DNA from: CAVXXD01 sp963765625
Lineage (GTDB): Bacteria; Actinomycetota; Geothermincolia; Geothermincolales; Geothermincolaceae
Assembly (NCBI GenBank): GCA_963765625.1
Contig: CAVXXD010000016.1
Coordinates: 1 to 64,000, forward strand
Direction: 5' to 3'
Length of the DNA stretch: 64,000 bases
Shown here: positions 43,534 to 53,026 of the stretch, piece after piece
Layout: every line of letters begins with the position of its first letter
Numbering within the stretch: the first letter of the stretch is position 1
The notes under the pieces: generated by a model
Seen by the model: only the letters and a program-made list of their open reading frames with translations
Told to the model about the DNA's origin: nothing
Database searches by the model: none
Made by a program: the position numbers and the translations under genes

Positions 43534-45351
43534 GTGGCCATAGAAAAGATGACCAAGATATTCATTGTCGGGCCCGCGGGGAACCAGGAAGACACCATGC
43601 GGCTCCTGCAGGAAGCCGGTGTGCTGCATATCGAGCCGTCCTCGGATGCGCAGGATGAATTCGAGAAGCAGAGCAACACCCTTCTGGCCCAGGCTAAAAA
43701 GCTTAAGCAGATGGTAGGCGCCCTCAAACGTTACCGGGGACGGGAAATAGCTCTCGAGTTGACTGTTCCGGACGAAGAAGTCATCCCTTACGTCGAGGAG
43801 AGGCTGGCGGCCGTCCAGGAGATGGAGGTCCGGTCCCAGGCACTCAAGCGCCTCAGGGACGATCTATCGCTATGGGGGAATTTCGACCTGGCCCAGATAC
43901 GGTCACTCGAGGAGTCCGGCGTCTTCATCAACCGCTTTCGCATGGATGAGAAAAAGTGGCAGGAATTCGAGCCACCCGAAGAGCTCTACCTGGAAGTCGT
44001 ATCATCGCACAAGGAGATGTATTTCTACACCGTGAGCATCGAGAATTCTCCGGATATTCCCCAGGCCCAGATGCTGTCCTGGCCCGAGCTCGGCCTCGAG
44101 GAGGCGGAAGCGGAACTGGGCGAGGCATCGGCAAAGATCGAGGCGTGCTCCGATGAGCTGGCGGCAGCGTCCAAGCGAGTGGATGTCATCAAGGAACAAG
44201 CTGTCGCCAACCAGAACGAGGCGTCCTATGCCGGCCACATGGCCGGACTTCACCAGGAGCCCTACCTGTTCGGCCTGCAGGGATGGATACCCGAGGTCAA
44301 GGAATCCGCCTTGCGGGAGAAGCTGGAAGGAAGCGGGATTCCTTTGCAGGCCGTGATGCGGCCGCCACTGGACGATGAGGAGCCGCCCGTATCGCTGAAG
44401 AACAACTGGTTCGTCGGGCGGATCGCCCCGCTGCTGGGGCTCTACGGCAGCCCGAAATACCGCGAGCTGGACCCGTCCGCTTACTTCGCGCCGTTCATGG
44501 TCCTGTTCTTCGGGATCTGCCTGGGCGACGTGGGGTACGGCATCCTCTTCTACATAATTGCCACCTGGATGGGGAAGAAATGGGGGGGCAAGAACGAGCA
44601 GCTGGACCTGGTAGTAAAACTGTGCAAGTCTTTCTCCGTCGCAGCGATCATCGTTGGAATCCTCACCGGTTCGATCTTCGGTATAGCTTTTGAGAACCGG
44701 AGCTGGATACTTCTCGACTATGACGTGAATGCCGGCGACCCCATGCTGCTGCTTTACATATCTCTAGGCCTCGGGTTCGTCCACCTGACCATATCCTACC
44801 TGATGGGGCTTTCGCTGGCCGGCTACTTATATGAAAAGATGTCCATACTGGGCACCACGTTCGTCCTTTGGGGCGGCGTCGCCCTGGTCGCGCGCGGCAT
44901 CTGGTTCCATGAGACGTCGCTCTATACACCGCTGTATTACATCGGTATTGGGTTTCTGGCAGGCGGAGTGCTTCTGACCCTGCTTTTTCCCAACGACGGC
45001 AAAAAATGGCTGCCCCGGCTGGGCCTGGGTCTATGGAACGTCTATGGCCTGGTAGGGATCCTGGGCGACCTGCTGTCTTATGCCCGCCTGTTCGGCCTCG
45101 GCCTGGCCACTACCGCCATCGCCAGCGTCATGAACGAACTGGCCGGCATGGTGTATAACGGAGCCGGGCCGATCATCGGTGGAATACTGGCCGGAATCAT
45201 CCTCCTGGTCGGGCACGGGTTCAACTTTGCTCTCGCCTTGCTTGGGAGCACGGTCCATTCAGCCCGTCTCCATTTCGTGGAAGCGTTCAAGAGTATCTTC
45301 GAGGGGGACGGTGTCGAGTACAAACCATTTAAAAAGGAAAGGAGTTCTTAA
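43534..45351 (+). CDS. ntpI: V-type ATPase subunit I (membrane subunit a)
   Basis: It forms the ion half-channels beside the proteolipid ring. GTG 43534 follows GGGAGG at 7 nt. The 605-residue protein has a cytoplasmic coiled-coil half (1-~290; IEKMTKIFIVGPAGNQEDTM) and about seven membrane helices from ~325 (YFAPFMVLFFGICLGDVGYG; GLVGILGDLLSYARLFGLGL with the essential Arg). The stop overlaps the next ATG (TAATG). Confidence 0.96.
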   Translation: MAIEKMTKIFIVGPAGNQEDTMRLLQEAGVLHIEPSSDAQDEFEKQSNTLLAQAKKLKQMVGALKRYRGREIALELTVPDEEVIPYVEERLAAVQEMEVRSQALKRLRDDLSLWGNFDLAQIRSLEESGVFINRFRMDEKKWQEFEPPEELYLEVVSSHKEMYFYTVSIENSPDIPQAQMLSWPELGLEEAEAELGEASAKIEACSDELAAASKRVDVIKEQAVANQNEASYAGHMAGLHQEPYLFGLQGWIPEVKESALREKLEGSGIPLQAVMRPPLDDEEPPVSLKNNWFVGRIAPLLGLYGSPKYRELDPSAYFAPFMVLFFGICLGDVGYGILFYIIATWMGKKWGGKNEQLDLVVKLCKSFSVAAIIVGILTGSIFGIAFENRSWILLDYDVNAGDPMLLLYISLGLGFVHLTISYLMGLSLAGYLYEKMSILGTTFVLWGGVALVARGIWFHETSLYTPLYYIGIGFLAGGVLLTLLFPNDGKKWLPRLGLGLWNVYGLVGILGDLLSYARLFGLGLATTAIASVMNELAGMVYNGAGPIIGGILAGIILLVGHGFNFALALLGSTVHSARLHFVEAFKSIFEGDGVEYKPFKKERSS

Positions 45352-45875
45352 TGAGCGGAAAGAGTAAGTGTTTCGTCGTACTGGTCGTCGCGGTATTGCT
45401 GATAGCATTGTTCGCATCACCCGTTTTTGCCGCTGATGATTCGGCGGAAGGGGACATGCCCGATTATGGGCCGATGATCGCCAGGATCATCTTAGGCCTG
45501 GGCTTGTCAATGGGCCTGGCCGGATCGGCCATGGGCCTGTCCGTCTCCTTCTCGGCCCTGCTGGGAGGAGGACCGGAGAACTTCTACAAGTTGATCTCCG
45601 TGGCCTTGATGCCTGCTTCCCAGGGAATCTACTCCATGGTGGTCTTCTTTACCAGCCTGGACCTGCTGGACAGCGACCCGTTCGTAGCGGCCGGCAAGGG
45701 CGCTATCGTGGGGCTGGTCATGGGGCTGAGCGCCTGGTACCAGGGGATCGTCTGTGCCGCGGGTGTCCGGAACTGCCTCGAAGGCCGCAACACCCTGGGT
45801 AACGCCCTGGTGTCGGGAGCCATGCCCGAGACTTACGCGGTCTTCGGTCTGGTCATGACGTTCATCATGAAATAA
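45351..45875 (+). CDS. ntpK: V-type ATPase proteolipid subunit K
   Basis: This is the rotor-ring subunit that carries the ions. The 174-residue protein has a cleavable-looking N-terminal signal (residues ~5-28, ending PVFAADD) and then four membrane helices as two hairpins. Residues S90 and Q91 (MPASQG), Q131 (WYQG) and E160 (MPETYAVF) line up with the Na+ ligands T64, Q65, Q110 and E139 of Enterococcus hirae NtpK, with the same 29-residue spacing from the second Gln to Glu. This supports Na+ as the coupling ion. A hairpin terminator follows. Confidence 0.95.
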   Translation: MSGKSKCFVVLVVAVLLIALFASPVFAADDSAEGDMPDYGPMIARIILGLGLSMGLAGSAMGLSVSFSALLGGGPENFYKLISVALMPASQGIYSMVVFFTSLDLLDSDPFVAAGKGAIVGLVMGLSAWYQGIVCAAGVRNCLEGRNTLGNALVSGAMPETYAVFGLVMTFIMK

Positions 45876-45915
45876 ACGGAGTCGGGACCTGGCAATGGTT
45901 CCTGAGTTTGCATGA

Positions 45916-45954
45916 AGACCGGCTGCCTGTGCCGGCGGCGTGGGCGGCCGGTCT
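45916..45954 (+). terminator. Hairpin after the ATPase operon
   Basis: AGACCGGC (45916-45923) pairs with GCCGGTCT (45947-45954). The inner TGCC/GGGC may extend the stem. Only TGTTGCTT follows, so it is a weak intrinsic terminator or an mRNA end-protecting hairpin. Confidence 0.5.
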
Positions 45955-46024
45955 GTTGCTTGACGGTATAATGATGGAGATGCGTGGTCTTGCTATAGAG
46001 GGCTGAAGCTAAGGGGAGATGAAG

Positions 46025-47578
46025 ATGGGACTGTTCAGATCACCTGATATCGAGAAGCTGGAGGCGAAGGGAGACACCAGGGGGCTCGTAGGCGCGCTTA
46101 AGGATAAGGATTGGGATGTGCGCATGGAAGCCGCGAATGCTTTGGGCAAAATAGGGGGCGAAAAGGCAGTCGAACCGCTCATTGGCGCGCTCAAGGATAA
46201 GCACAGGGACGTGCGCGAGGCGGCAGCGAATGCCTTGGGCAGAATAGGGGGCGAAAAGGCGTTCGAGGCGCTCATCCAATCGTACAAGGATGAAGGCCCG
46301 GGCGCACGCGAGATAACCGCGAGGGTCCTGGGTGAGATGGGGAAAGAAAAGGCCATCGAGGTGCTAACCGCGGCGCTCAAGGACGAGGATTCAAATGTGC
46401 GCCTGGCAGCCGCCAGGACTCTGGACAGCCTGAAATGGAAACCCTATGACCGGGACCAGCGTATTTCTTATTGGATAGCGAAGAGAGAGTGGGACCAATG
46501 TGTAGCCTTTGGTACGGCTTCGGTCGAACCACTTATCGTGGTGCTCAAGGATAAGAACAAGTATGTGCGCGAGTCAGCCGCGAAGGCCTTGGGCAAGATA
46601 GGAGGCAACCGGGCAATCGAGGCGCTCATCCAATCGTATAAGGACGAGGATTCCGATGTGCGCGAGACCACCGCAAGGGTCCTGGGTGAGATAGGAAAAG
46701 AAAAGGCAATAGAGGTGCTTACCGGGGCGCTGAAGGACGAGAGTTCGGAAGTGCGCGCGGCCGCCGCCACTGCTTTAGGCGGGATAGGCTGCGATAAGGG
46801 ATGCGAGCCTCTTACCGAGGCGCTCAAGGATGAGAGCCCGAATGTGCGCGAGGCCGCTGCCGGGGCTTTCGGGAAGATAGGGGGCGAGCAGGCAGTCGGG
46901 CCGCTTACGGAGGCGCTCAAGGACGAGAACAAGGATGTGCGCAGAAAAGCCGCCAGGGCTTTCGGGAAGATAGGGAGCAAGCAGGCGTTCGGGCCGCTTA
47001 CGGAGGCTCTTAAGGACGAGGATTGGGCTGTGCGTGAGTATGCCTTAGGGGTCCTTGGCAGAATAGGGGGCAGGAAAGCAGTCGGGCCGCTTACGGAGGC
47101 GCTCAAGGACCAGAACAGGGACGTCCGCAAGGCGGCCGCCAGGAACCTGGGCGAAATAGGAAGCGAAAAGGCGGTCGAACCGCTGATAGAGGCTTTCAGG
47201 GACGAGGATGAAGATAAGGTCGTGCGCAAGGCGGCCGCGAAGGCTTTGGGCAGGATCGGAGGAGAGAAGGCGGTCGAAGCGCTTATCGAGGTGTTGAAGA
47301 ATAATATGAGCCCATCCGTTCGCGAGGCAACCGCCTGGGTATTGGGCGAGATAGGAAGCGAAGATGCGGTTGAACCGCTTATAGGGAGGCTCAAGGATAA
47401 GAGCTGGAGCGTGCGCAAGGCAGCCGCGGAGGCGCTGGTCGCCATGTATGAAAGCGGCAAGATCGGAGAGCAGGGCAAGGGGTTGATCCTGGCCCAGAGG
47501 TCAAAGATCAACGAAAAACACTATGACGAGAATCCGGGCGGCCCGCACGAGGACACAGGCATAGGCGTCGATTTCTGA
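46025..47578 (+). CDS. HEAT-repeat protein (PBS lyase-type repeats)
   Basis: ATG 46025 is 6 nt from AAGGGGAG; ATG 46019 abuts it. The 517-residue soluble protein is nearly all ~31-residue helical repeats of the form VEPLIGALKDKDWDVRMEAA then ALGKIGGEKA, about fifteen in total. An irregular unit containing QRISYWIAKREWDQCVAFGT sits in the middle. Such solenoids bind proteins or modify prosthetic groups; the ligand here is unknown. The stop lies 2 bp before the radical SAM gene, which strongly suggests a functional pair. Confidence 0.88.
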   Translation: MGLFRSPDIEKLEAKGDTRGLVGALKDKDWDVRMEAANALGKIGGEKAVEPLIGALKDKHRDVREAAANALGRIGGEKAFEALIQSYKDEGPGAREITARVLGEMGKEKAIEVLTAALKDEDSNVRLAAARTLDSLKWKPYDRDQRISYWIAKREWDQCVAFGTASVEPLIVVLKDKNKYVRESAAKALGKIGGNRAIEALIQSYKDEDSDVRETTARVLGEIGKEKAIEVLTGALKDESSEVRAAAATALGGIGCDKGCEPLTEALKDESPNVREAAAGAFGKIGGEQAVGPLTEALKDENKDVRRKAARAFGKIGSKQAFGPLTEALKDEDWAVREYALGVLGRIGGRKAVGPLTEALKDQNRDVRKAAARNLGEIGSEKAVEPLIEAFRDEDEDKVVRKAAAKALGRIGGEKAVEALIEVLKNNMSPSVREATAWVLGEIGSEDAVEPLIGRLKDKSWSVRKAAAEALVAMYESGKIGEQGKGLILAQRSKINEKHYDENPGGPHEDTGIGVDF

Positions 47579-47580
47579 AA

Positions 47581-48741
47581 ATGAAGAAGAACCTGATGCT
47601 GGTGCCGTCTCTTGACTGCCCGGCCGTTTGCAAGTACTGTTTCGGCCCTAATCGCGGTGGGCCGGTAATGTCCGAAGACACCATCGACGATATCCTGGCC
47701 TGGATCGACTCCCTGGGCTGGGAATCCGACCTGAATATCACTTTTCACGGGGGCGAGCCGCTGACTGCCGGCACCGGATACTACCGGATGGCACTGGCGA
47801 AGCTGGCAGGCGGGCTGCGCTCGAAGCGGTCGCGTTTCGCCATACAGAGCAATCTCTGGCTGCTGACCGACGAGTTCTGTGAGATTCTTTCCGGGTATGG
47901 GGTCTCCATCGGCACCAGCCTCGACGGGCCGGAACATATCAACGACCCACAGCGAGGCAAAGGATATTTTCGACGCACCATGGAGGGCATCGAGCTTGCC
48001 CGCTCCCACGGCCTGGAAGTCGGCTGCGTCGCTACCTTCACCTCGATTTCTGTCCGGCACGCAGACGAGATCTTCGAGTTTTTTAAAAAAGAGGGGTTGA
48101 GTTTTTCCATCCACCCGGCCTTACCGGGGATAGGCTCTCAGGGAGAGGACGCCCTCGCGCTGTCCCCGGAGGCTTACGGGGTACTGCTGGTGGAGATGCT
48201 CCACCGTTATCTGGACAACCCCGGAGAGGTTTGGATAAGCACGCTCGATTCTTTGTGTCACAGCGTTTCAGCCCGCCGTGGCGGCACCTGTATCTTCGGC
48301 GATTGCCTTGGTGGTTACCTGGCCATTGGGCCTGAAGGTGATATCTTCCCTTGCCAGCGTTTCTCGGGGCTACGGGAATACCGGCTCGGGAGCGTGCATG
48401 AACGCCCTTCGATGGAGGAGCTGCGAACAAATCCGGTATGGCGCGCCTGGCAGGAACGCCAGGAGCGCATCGGATCCGAGTGCGGTGGCTGCCCACACGT
48501 GGATTACTGCCGGGGTGGTTGCCCATACAATGTACTGGCGGCGGCAAAGGGCAACTCTGCCGGCTCGCGCGATCCCTACTGCACGGCATACAGGCAGATA
48601 TTCGAACACGTCAGAGAGCTTGCGCTGGAAGAGGTGTTTTCCCCGGAGAACATAGCCGCCGTCGTCGAACGGCGGGATCCCGGCGCGGGTCTTTTCCAGA
48701 GGGGCAGGCTGCTTGACCTGATGAAAGGCGGGCACCGCTGA
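47581..48741 (+). CDS. Radical SAM/SPASM peptide- or protein-modifying enzyme
   Basis: The 386-residue protein binds a catalytic [4Fe-4S] cluster through C13, C17 and C20 (CPAVCKYC, a CX3CX2C motif). NITFHGGEPL and GTSLDGPEHIN follow in radical SAM order. The C-terminal SPASM region has GDIFPCQRF, CGGCPHVDYCRGGCPYN and a later Cys, for auxiliary clusters. This is the build of sulfatase-maturing and peptide-maturing enzymes. No sulfatase or Cys-rich precursor peptide is adjacent, so its substrate could be the HEAT-repeat partner or something bound to it. There is no ribosome binding site; coupling to the preceding gene is likely. Confidence 0.88.
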   Translation: MKKNLMLVPSLDCPAVCKYCFGPNRGGPVMSEDTIDDILAWIDSLGWESDLNITFHGGEPLTAGTGYYRMALAKLAGGLRSKRSRFAIQSNLWLLTDEFCEILSGYGVSIGTSLDGPEHINDPQRGKGYFRRTMEGIELARSHGLEVGCVATFTSISVRHADEIFEFFKKEGLSFSIHPALPGIGSQGEDALALSPEAYGVLLVEMLHRYLDNPGEVWISTLDSLCHSVSARRGGTCIFGDCLGGYLAIGPEGDIFPCQRFSGLREYRLGSVHERPSMEELRTNPVWRAWQERQERIGSECGGCPHVDYCRGGCPYNVLAAAKGNSAGSRDPYCTAYRQIFEHVRELALEEVFSPENIAAVVERRDPGAGLFQRGRLLDLMKGGHR

Positions 48742-48763
48742 AGAAACGAAGGAGGGTATCCGA

Positions 48764-49207
48764 TCAGGGGGATCCGATGGGGGCGGGTGGTTGGCCTTCC
48801 GCAAAGCTCTCCATGTAAGGATTGAGTCCCATACGGTTGGCCAGTCTCAGACACCCCAGGAAGGTGGCGGCCCCGGCGAAGAGGGTGAGGATCACCCCGG
48901 TCCCCTCCATTCCGGTGTTCAGCAGGGGGGCTATGGCGTAGGCACCCAGCAGGTAGCCCAGGACCATGGCTACCACGGGCAGACCGAAGACGATGAGGTA
49001 GGCATGGAATATCTTGCCCGAGGCGATCCGCAGGGTCACATGGTCGCCGGGACTGGCCCCCAGGCGGTTGGGGACGTCGTATTCGACCCTCTCCAACTTA
49101 TTGTTGGCGAGCATGCCGCAGGCCTGGCACTTGCCGCAGTTGGTCTTGTCGACCATCACGATGGCGCGCTTTCCTTCTACTTTCTCGACGATCCCGGTGC
49201 AGTCCAT
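48764..49207 (-). CDS. SoxR-reducing/RseC family membrane protein
   Basis: The 147-residue protein begins MDCTGIVEKVEGKRAIVMVD, then TNCGKCQACGM with four Cys in total, and two membrane helices at about 65-85 and 95-115. This is the RseC/MucC family, which in enterics works with Rsx/Rnf to reduce SoxR and elsewhere is often encoded with Rnf genes. It is divergent from rnfC and shares its 158-bp upstream region. Confidence 0.88.
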   Translation of the reverse strand: MDCTGIVEKVEGKRAIVMVDKTNCGKCQACGMLANNKLERVEYDVPNRLGASPGDHVTLRIASGKIFHAYLIVFGLPVVAMVLGYLLGAYAIAPLLNTGMEGTGVILTLFAGAATFLGCLRLANRMGLNPYMESFAEGQPPAPIGSP

Positions 49208-49365
49208 GAGCCGAGTCTATAACAGGGGATACCGGGATGCCAATGATTCCCGGTGGAACAGAATTTCGAAAACCTCTGGACATTCAATCAGTACAGGTAT
49301 AAAAATTATCCTAATTTAAAAAGTACTAGTCGAAGTTACGAACAGGAAATCTGCGTGGTCATAGA

Positions 49366-50770
49366 ATGAACTGGATAAGCAGCTTGCTTCGGAGAAGCGT
49401 AGGAGTTCACCCGCCCTATCGCAAGGAGATCACTGCCGGCAAACCCCTCCGCCGGATGGAGGCACCTTCCCGGGTGATAATTCCCCTGCAGCAGCATCTT
49501 GGCGCCCCCAACGCCCCCAGGGTGAAAAAAGGTGACCAGGTACTGGTGGGCACCCTGTTGGGGGACAGCGAGTCTTACGTCTCGGCGCCGGTGCACTCCA
49601 GCGTCTCAGGTAAAGTCGTCCAGGTGGCCCCTGCCACCAGCCCGCTGGGCAAGGACGTACTCTCGGTGATTATCGAGAACGACGGCGAGGGCCGGCTCGA
49701 CCCCGGCGCAACCTCCCCCGGCAACTGGCGGGAGATGAGCCCCGACGCCATCCGCGCGTCCATCCGGGCGGCGGGCATCGTGGGTCTGGGCGGCGCCACC
49801 TTCCCCACTCACGTCAAGCTCAACCCACCGGCCGAGTTCCCCATCGACACCGTCATCATCAACGGGGCGGAGTGCGAGCCCTACCTCAATTCCGACTACC
49901 GTCTGCTGCTGGAAGAAGGGGAGGCGATGCTGGAGGGCCTGCGCGTCGTCATGAAGACAGTGGGAGCGTAGCCGGGGCATTGTCGCCATCGAGGACAACA
50001 AGCCGGAAGCCATTTCGGCCATCAAGAAGCTCAACGAGGACGAGAACATCAGGGTGAGGACACTGCGCACCAGGTACCCCCAGGGAGCGGAGAAGGTGCT
50101 CATCGACAGCCTGCTGGACAAGCAGGTCCCCTCGGGCGGCCTGCCCATGCACGTAGGGGTGGTCGTCAACAACGTGGGGACGGCGGCAGCCATTGCCCGG
50201 TGTTTCCAGGACGGGCATGCCCCTGGTGGAACGGGTGGTCACGGTGACCGGGTCGGTGGTAAGAGAACCTGCCAACCTCATCGTGCCCCTGGGGGCCAGC
50301 TTCGCGTCGGTAGTCGAGGCCTGCGGCGGATTCGATAGCCCAGCCGGGCAAGGTGATCATGGGCGGCCCCATGATGGGGCTGGCCCAGTACACCCTGGAG
50401 GTCCCGGTGATAAAGGGAACCTCGGGCATCCTGGCACTCTCCTGCGAGGAAGTCTCCTACAGCATACCCTCGGAGCCGGTATGCATCCGCTGCGGCAGGT
50501 GCGTCGAGGCCTGTCCCATGGGCCTCATCCCCACCTACCTTGGCGACCTACTCTCATTTCGGCAAGCTTGCCGACCTGGAGCGCTTGAACGTCAACGACT
50601 GCATAGAGTGTGGTTGCTGCGCCTACATCTGTCCCACCCACAATCCCATGGTGCAGCTGATCAAGCTGGGCAAAGCCGAGACGGCCAAGGCCAAGCAACG
50701 GCAGAGCGCCCTGAAGGCAGCCGCGAAGACCGCATCGTCGAACGGGGGTGACGGCGATGGATTGCAGTAA
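49366..50770 (+). CDS. rnfC: Rnf complex subunit C (four frameshifts)
   Basis: This is the peripheral subunit with NADH/FMN site and two [4Fe-4S] clusters. The start MNWISSLLRRSVGVHPPYRK, GIVGLGGATFPTHVKL and INGAECEPYLNSDYRLL are typical. The frame then breaks near 49969, 50219, 50345 and 50540. Removing one base at each gives a continuous chain with RGIVAIEDNKPEAI, MPLVERVVTVTGSVV, KVIMGGPMMGLAQ, the cluster motifs CIRCGRCVEACP and CIECGCCAYICP, and a stop at 50770. The restored length is about 466 residues, normal for the family. Four insertions in one gene is the densest cluster in the window. The read data there need checking before any claim of inactivation. Confidence 0.9.
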
Positions 50771-51792
50771 GCTGGTCGTCTCCACCTCGCCCCACATCCG
50801 TACCGACGACAGTACGCAGAAGATCATGCTCAGGGTGATAATCGCCCTACTCCCGGTGACCGTCTACGCCGTGGTGATCTTCGGCGTCTCCGCCGCCTAC
50901 GTCCTGGTTGCCAGCATTGCCGGCGCCCTGCTGGGTGAGCTGGTCATGCAGGCCGGGCGCAAGATGCCCGTGACCCTGACTGATCTGAGTGCCCTGCTGA
51001 CCGGGCTGCTGCTGGCATTGACCCTGCCGGCCCACCTGCCCTGGTGGATCGCCCTGGTAGCCGGACTTCACCGCCACCATCCTGGGCAAGCAGATGTTCG
51101 GTGGCCTCGGCCACAACATCTTCAATCCCGCCCTGGTGGGACGGGCCGTGGTCTTCGTCTCCTGGACCTCCTACATGACCGGCAACTACGTCAAGAGCGC
51201 GGCCATCGGCATCGCCAACACCGCCACCCATAAGACTATCATCGCGGCGGTGGACGCCGCCAACGGCGCCACGCCCCTGGCGGCTATGAAGGTGGTCTAC
51301 GATCCGGTAAATGCCGTGGCGGTGCCCCAGGGCCTGCAGGCATCGAATTATTACAAGCCGTTACTGTTCGCCAACCCCTGGGGGTGCATGGGCGAGGTCT
51401 CGGCCGTTCTGCTCATCCTGGGAGGGCTGTATCTTATCGCCACCCGGGTGATCGACTGGAAGATCCCCGCCACTTATATCGGGACGGTGGCCCTCCTAAC
51501 CACCATCTCCGGCCGGGACCCTCTCTTCTACACCCTGGCGGGCGGCCTGCTCATCGGGGCCTTCTTCATGGCCACCGACTACACCACCAGCCCCATGTCC
51601 GGCAAGGGCAAGGTCATCTACGGCCTGGGGCTCGGGCTGGTCACCTTCCTGTTGCGATTCTGGTCCAACAACCCGGAAGCGGTGATGTTCTCCATCCTCT
51701 TCATGAACGCCATGGTCCCCATCATCGACCGGTTCGTACTGCCGCGCACCTACGGCAGGATCAGGAAAGGGAAGGAGGCGATAGAGGCGTGA
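50757..51792 (+). CDS. rnfD: Rnf complex subunit D (one frameshift)
   Basis: An integral membrane subunit with covalently bound FMN. ATG 50757 overlaps the end of rnfC; GTG 50748 is possible. The first part reads VVSTSPHIRTDDSTQKIMLR and several helices. One extra A near 51064 breaks the frame, and removing it gives ALVAGFTATILGKQMFGGLG. The flavin-site region is NGATPLAAMK, and the C-terminal helices run to GRIRKGKEAIEA. The restored length is about 344 residues. The stop overlaps the rnfG GTG. Confidence 0.93.
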
Positions 51793-52379
51793 AAGAGGAA
51801 AGCTTGAAAAATGACCTTATCAACTTCAGCTTGCGCCTGCTCCTGGTCTGCGCTCTTGCCGCGGCCGGCCTGAGTATCACCTATGGAGCCACCAAGGAGA
51901 ATATCGCCAAGATGGAGGTGGAAGAAAGGGAGGAGGGTGCCAGAAACGTCCTGGAGCCAGCGGGTTTGACCCCTGTGGAAGATGCCGGCCTCGTGGACGA
52001 GGTGAAGGGTGTCTCCGACGACCTCGCTGAAAATACCATTGCCGTCTTCAAGGGCGAGGACGCCTCGGGCAATGTCGGCGGATATGCCTTCGTGCTCAAG
52101 GCAAAAGGCTACAATTTCATGACTATCGCCGTGGGAGTAGACCTCGACGGCAAGGTCATCGCGGTCGACGTAGTCAAACATGACGAGACTCCCGGCATAG
52201 GATCAAAACCGGTTGACGACGAGGAGTATTTGTCCAAGTACATAGGATTTGGACCGGACGAGCTGAAACTGAAGCTTGATGTGGATGCTTATACCGGAGC
52301 GACCTTTACATCCAAGGGTATCCTTAGCGGTGTAAACCTGGCCCTGGAGGCTTTCAGGGCAGTAAACGAGGGGAAGTAG
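51789..52379 (+). CDS. rnfG: Rnf complex subunit G
   Basis: A membrane-anchored flavoprotein facing outward. GTG 51789 overlaps the rnfD stop. The 196 residues have one N-terminal membrane segment (~13-31) and the covalent-FMN motif TGATFTSKG, where the Thr carries the flavin. HDETPGIGSK is the other family hallmark. The frame is intact. Confidence 0.95.
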   Translation: MKEESLKNDLINFSLRLLLVCALAAAGLSITYGATKENIAKMEVEEREEGARNVLEPAGLTPVEDAGLVDEVKGVSDDLAENTIAVFKGEDASGNVGGYAFVLKAKGYNFMTIAVGVDLDGKVIAVDVVKHDETPGIGSKPVDDEEYLSKYIGFGPDELKLKLDVDAYTGATFTSKGILSGVNLALEAFRAVNEGK

Positions 52380-52386
52380 CGGGGCC

Positions 52387-53025
52387 ATGGAAGAAGAGAA
52401 GAAATCCGGCGGATACCTGCGGGAATTCACCAAGGGGTTCATAAACACCAACCCCGTGCTGGTGCTGATGGTGGGCCTCTGTTCGGCCCTGGCCATCTCC
52501 ACCAGCGTGGAGAATAGCCTCTTCATGGGGATGTCGGTCATCTTCGTGCTCACCTGCTCCAACGTGATCATCTCGCTTATCCGCAAGTTTATCCCCGACC
52601 AGATCCGTATCCCCATCTTCATCGTGGTCATCGCCTCCTTCGTGACCATCGTCGACCTGGTCCTCAAGGGCTTCTTCAAGCCCATCTACGACCAGCTGGG
52701 CGTGTGGATCCCCCTCATCGTGGTCAACTGCATCATCCTGGCCCGGGCGGAAGGCTACGCCTACACCAACAAGGTCTCTTACGCCGCCCTGGACGGCCTG
52801 GGCCTGGGCCTTGGTTACACCTGCGTCTTGCTGGTCATGAGTATCTTCCGCGAGTTGCTGGGGACCGGCAAAATCGTATTCGGGGACACCGCCATCATCG
52901 ACCTGGGCAGCAGTTCCATGCCGGTCATCCTGATCATGTTCCCCGGTGCCTTCATCACCTTCGCCATGCTGCTGGCTCTGCTGCAGTGGTATAACGACCG
53001 CAAGCAACCGAAGGAGGAGGAGTAG
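52387..53025 (+). CDS. rnfE: Rnf complex subunit E
   Basis: A 212-residue membrane subunit with six predicted helices that forms the iron-sulfur-bearing core with RnfA. The opening REFTKGFINTNPVLVLMVGL and CSALAISTS are characteristic, and TCSNVIISLIRKFIPDQIRI carries the conserved Cys. It starts 7 bp past rnfG. Confidence 0.96.
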   Translation: MEEEKKSGGYLREFTKGFINTNPVLVLMVGLCSALAISTSVENSLFMGMSVIFVLTCSNVIISLIRKFIPDQIRIPIFIVVIASFVTIVDLVLKGFFKPIYDQLGVWIPLIVVNCIILARAEGYAYTNKVSYAALDGLGLGLGYTCVLLVMSIFRELLGTGKIVFGDTAIIDLGSSSMPVILIMFPGAFITFAMLLALLQWYNDRKQPKEEE

Positions 53026-53026
53026 C

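Noticed and set aside
46040..47450. Regular ~93-bp repeats in the HEAT gene as a DNA repeat array
   Set aside because: They follow the protein repeat period, differ at many third positions and lie inside a single open frame.
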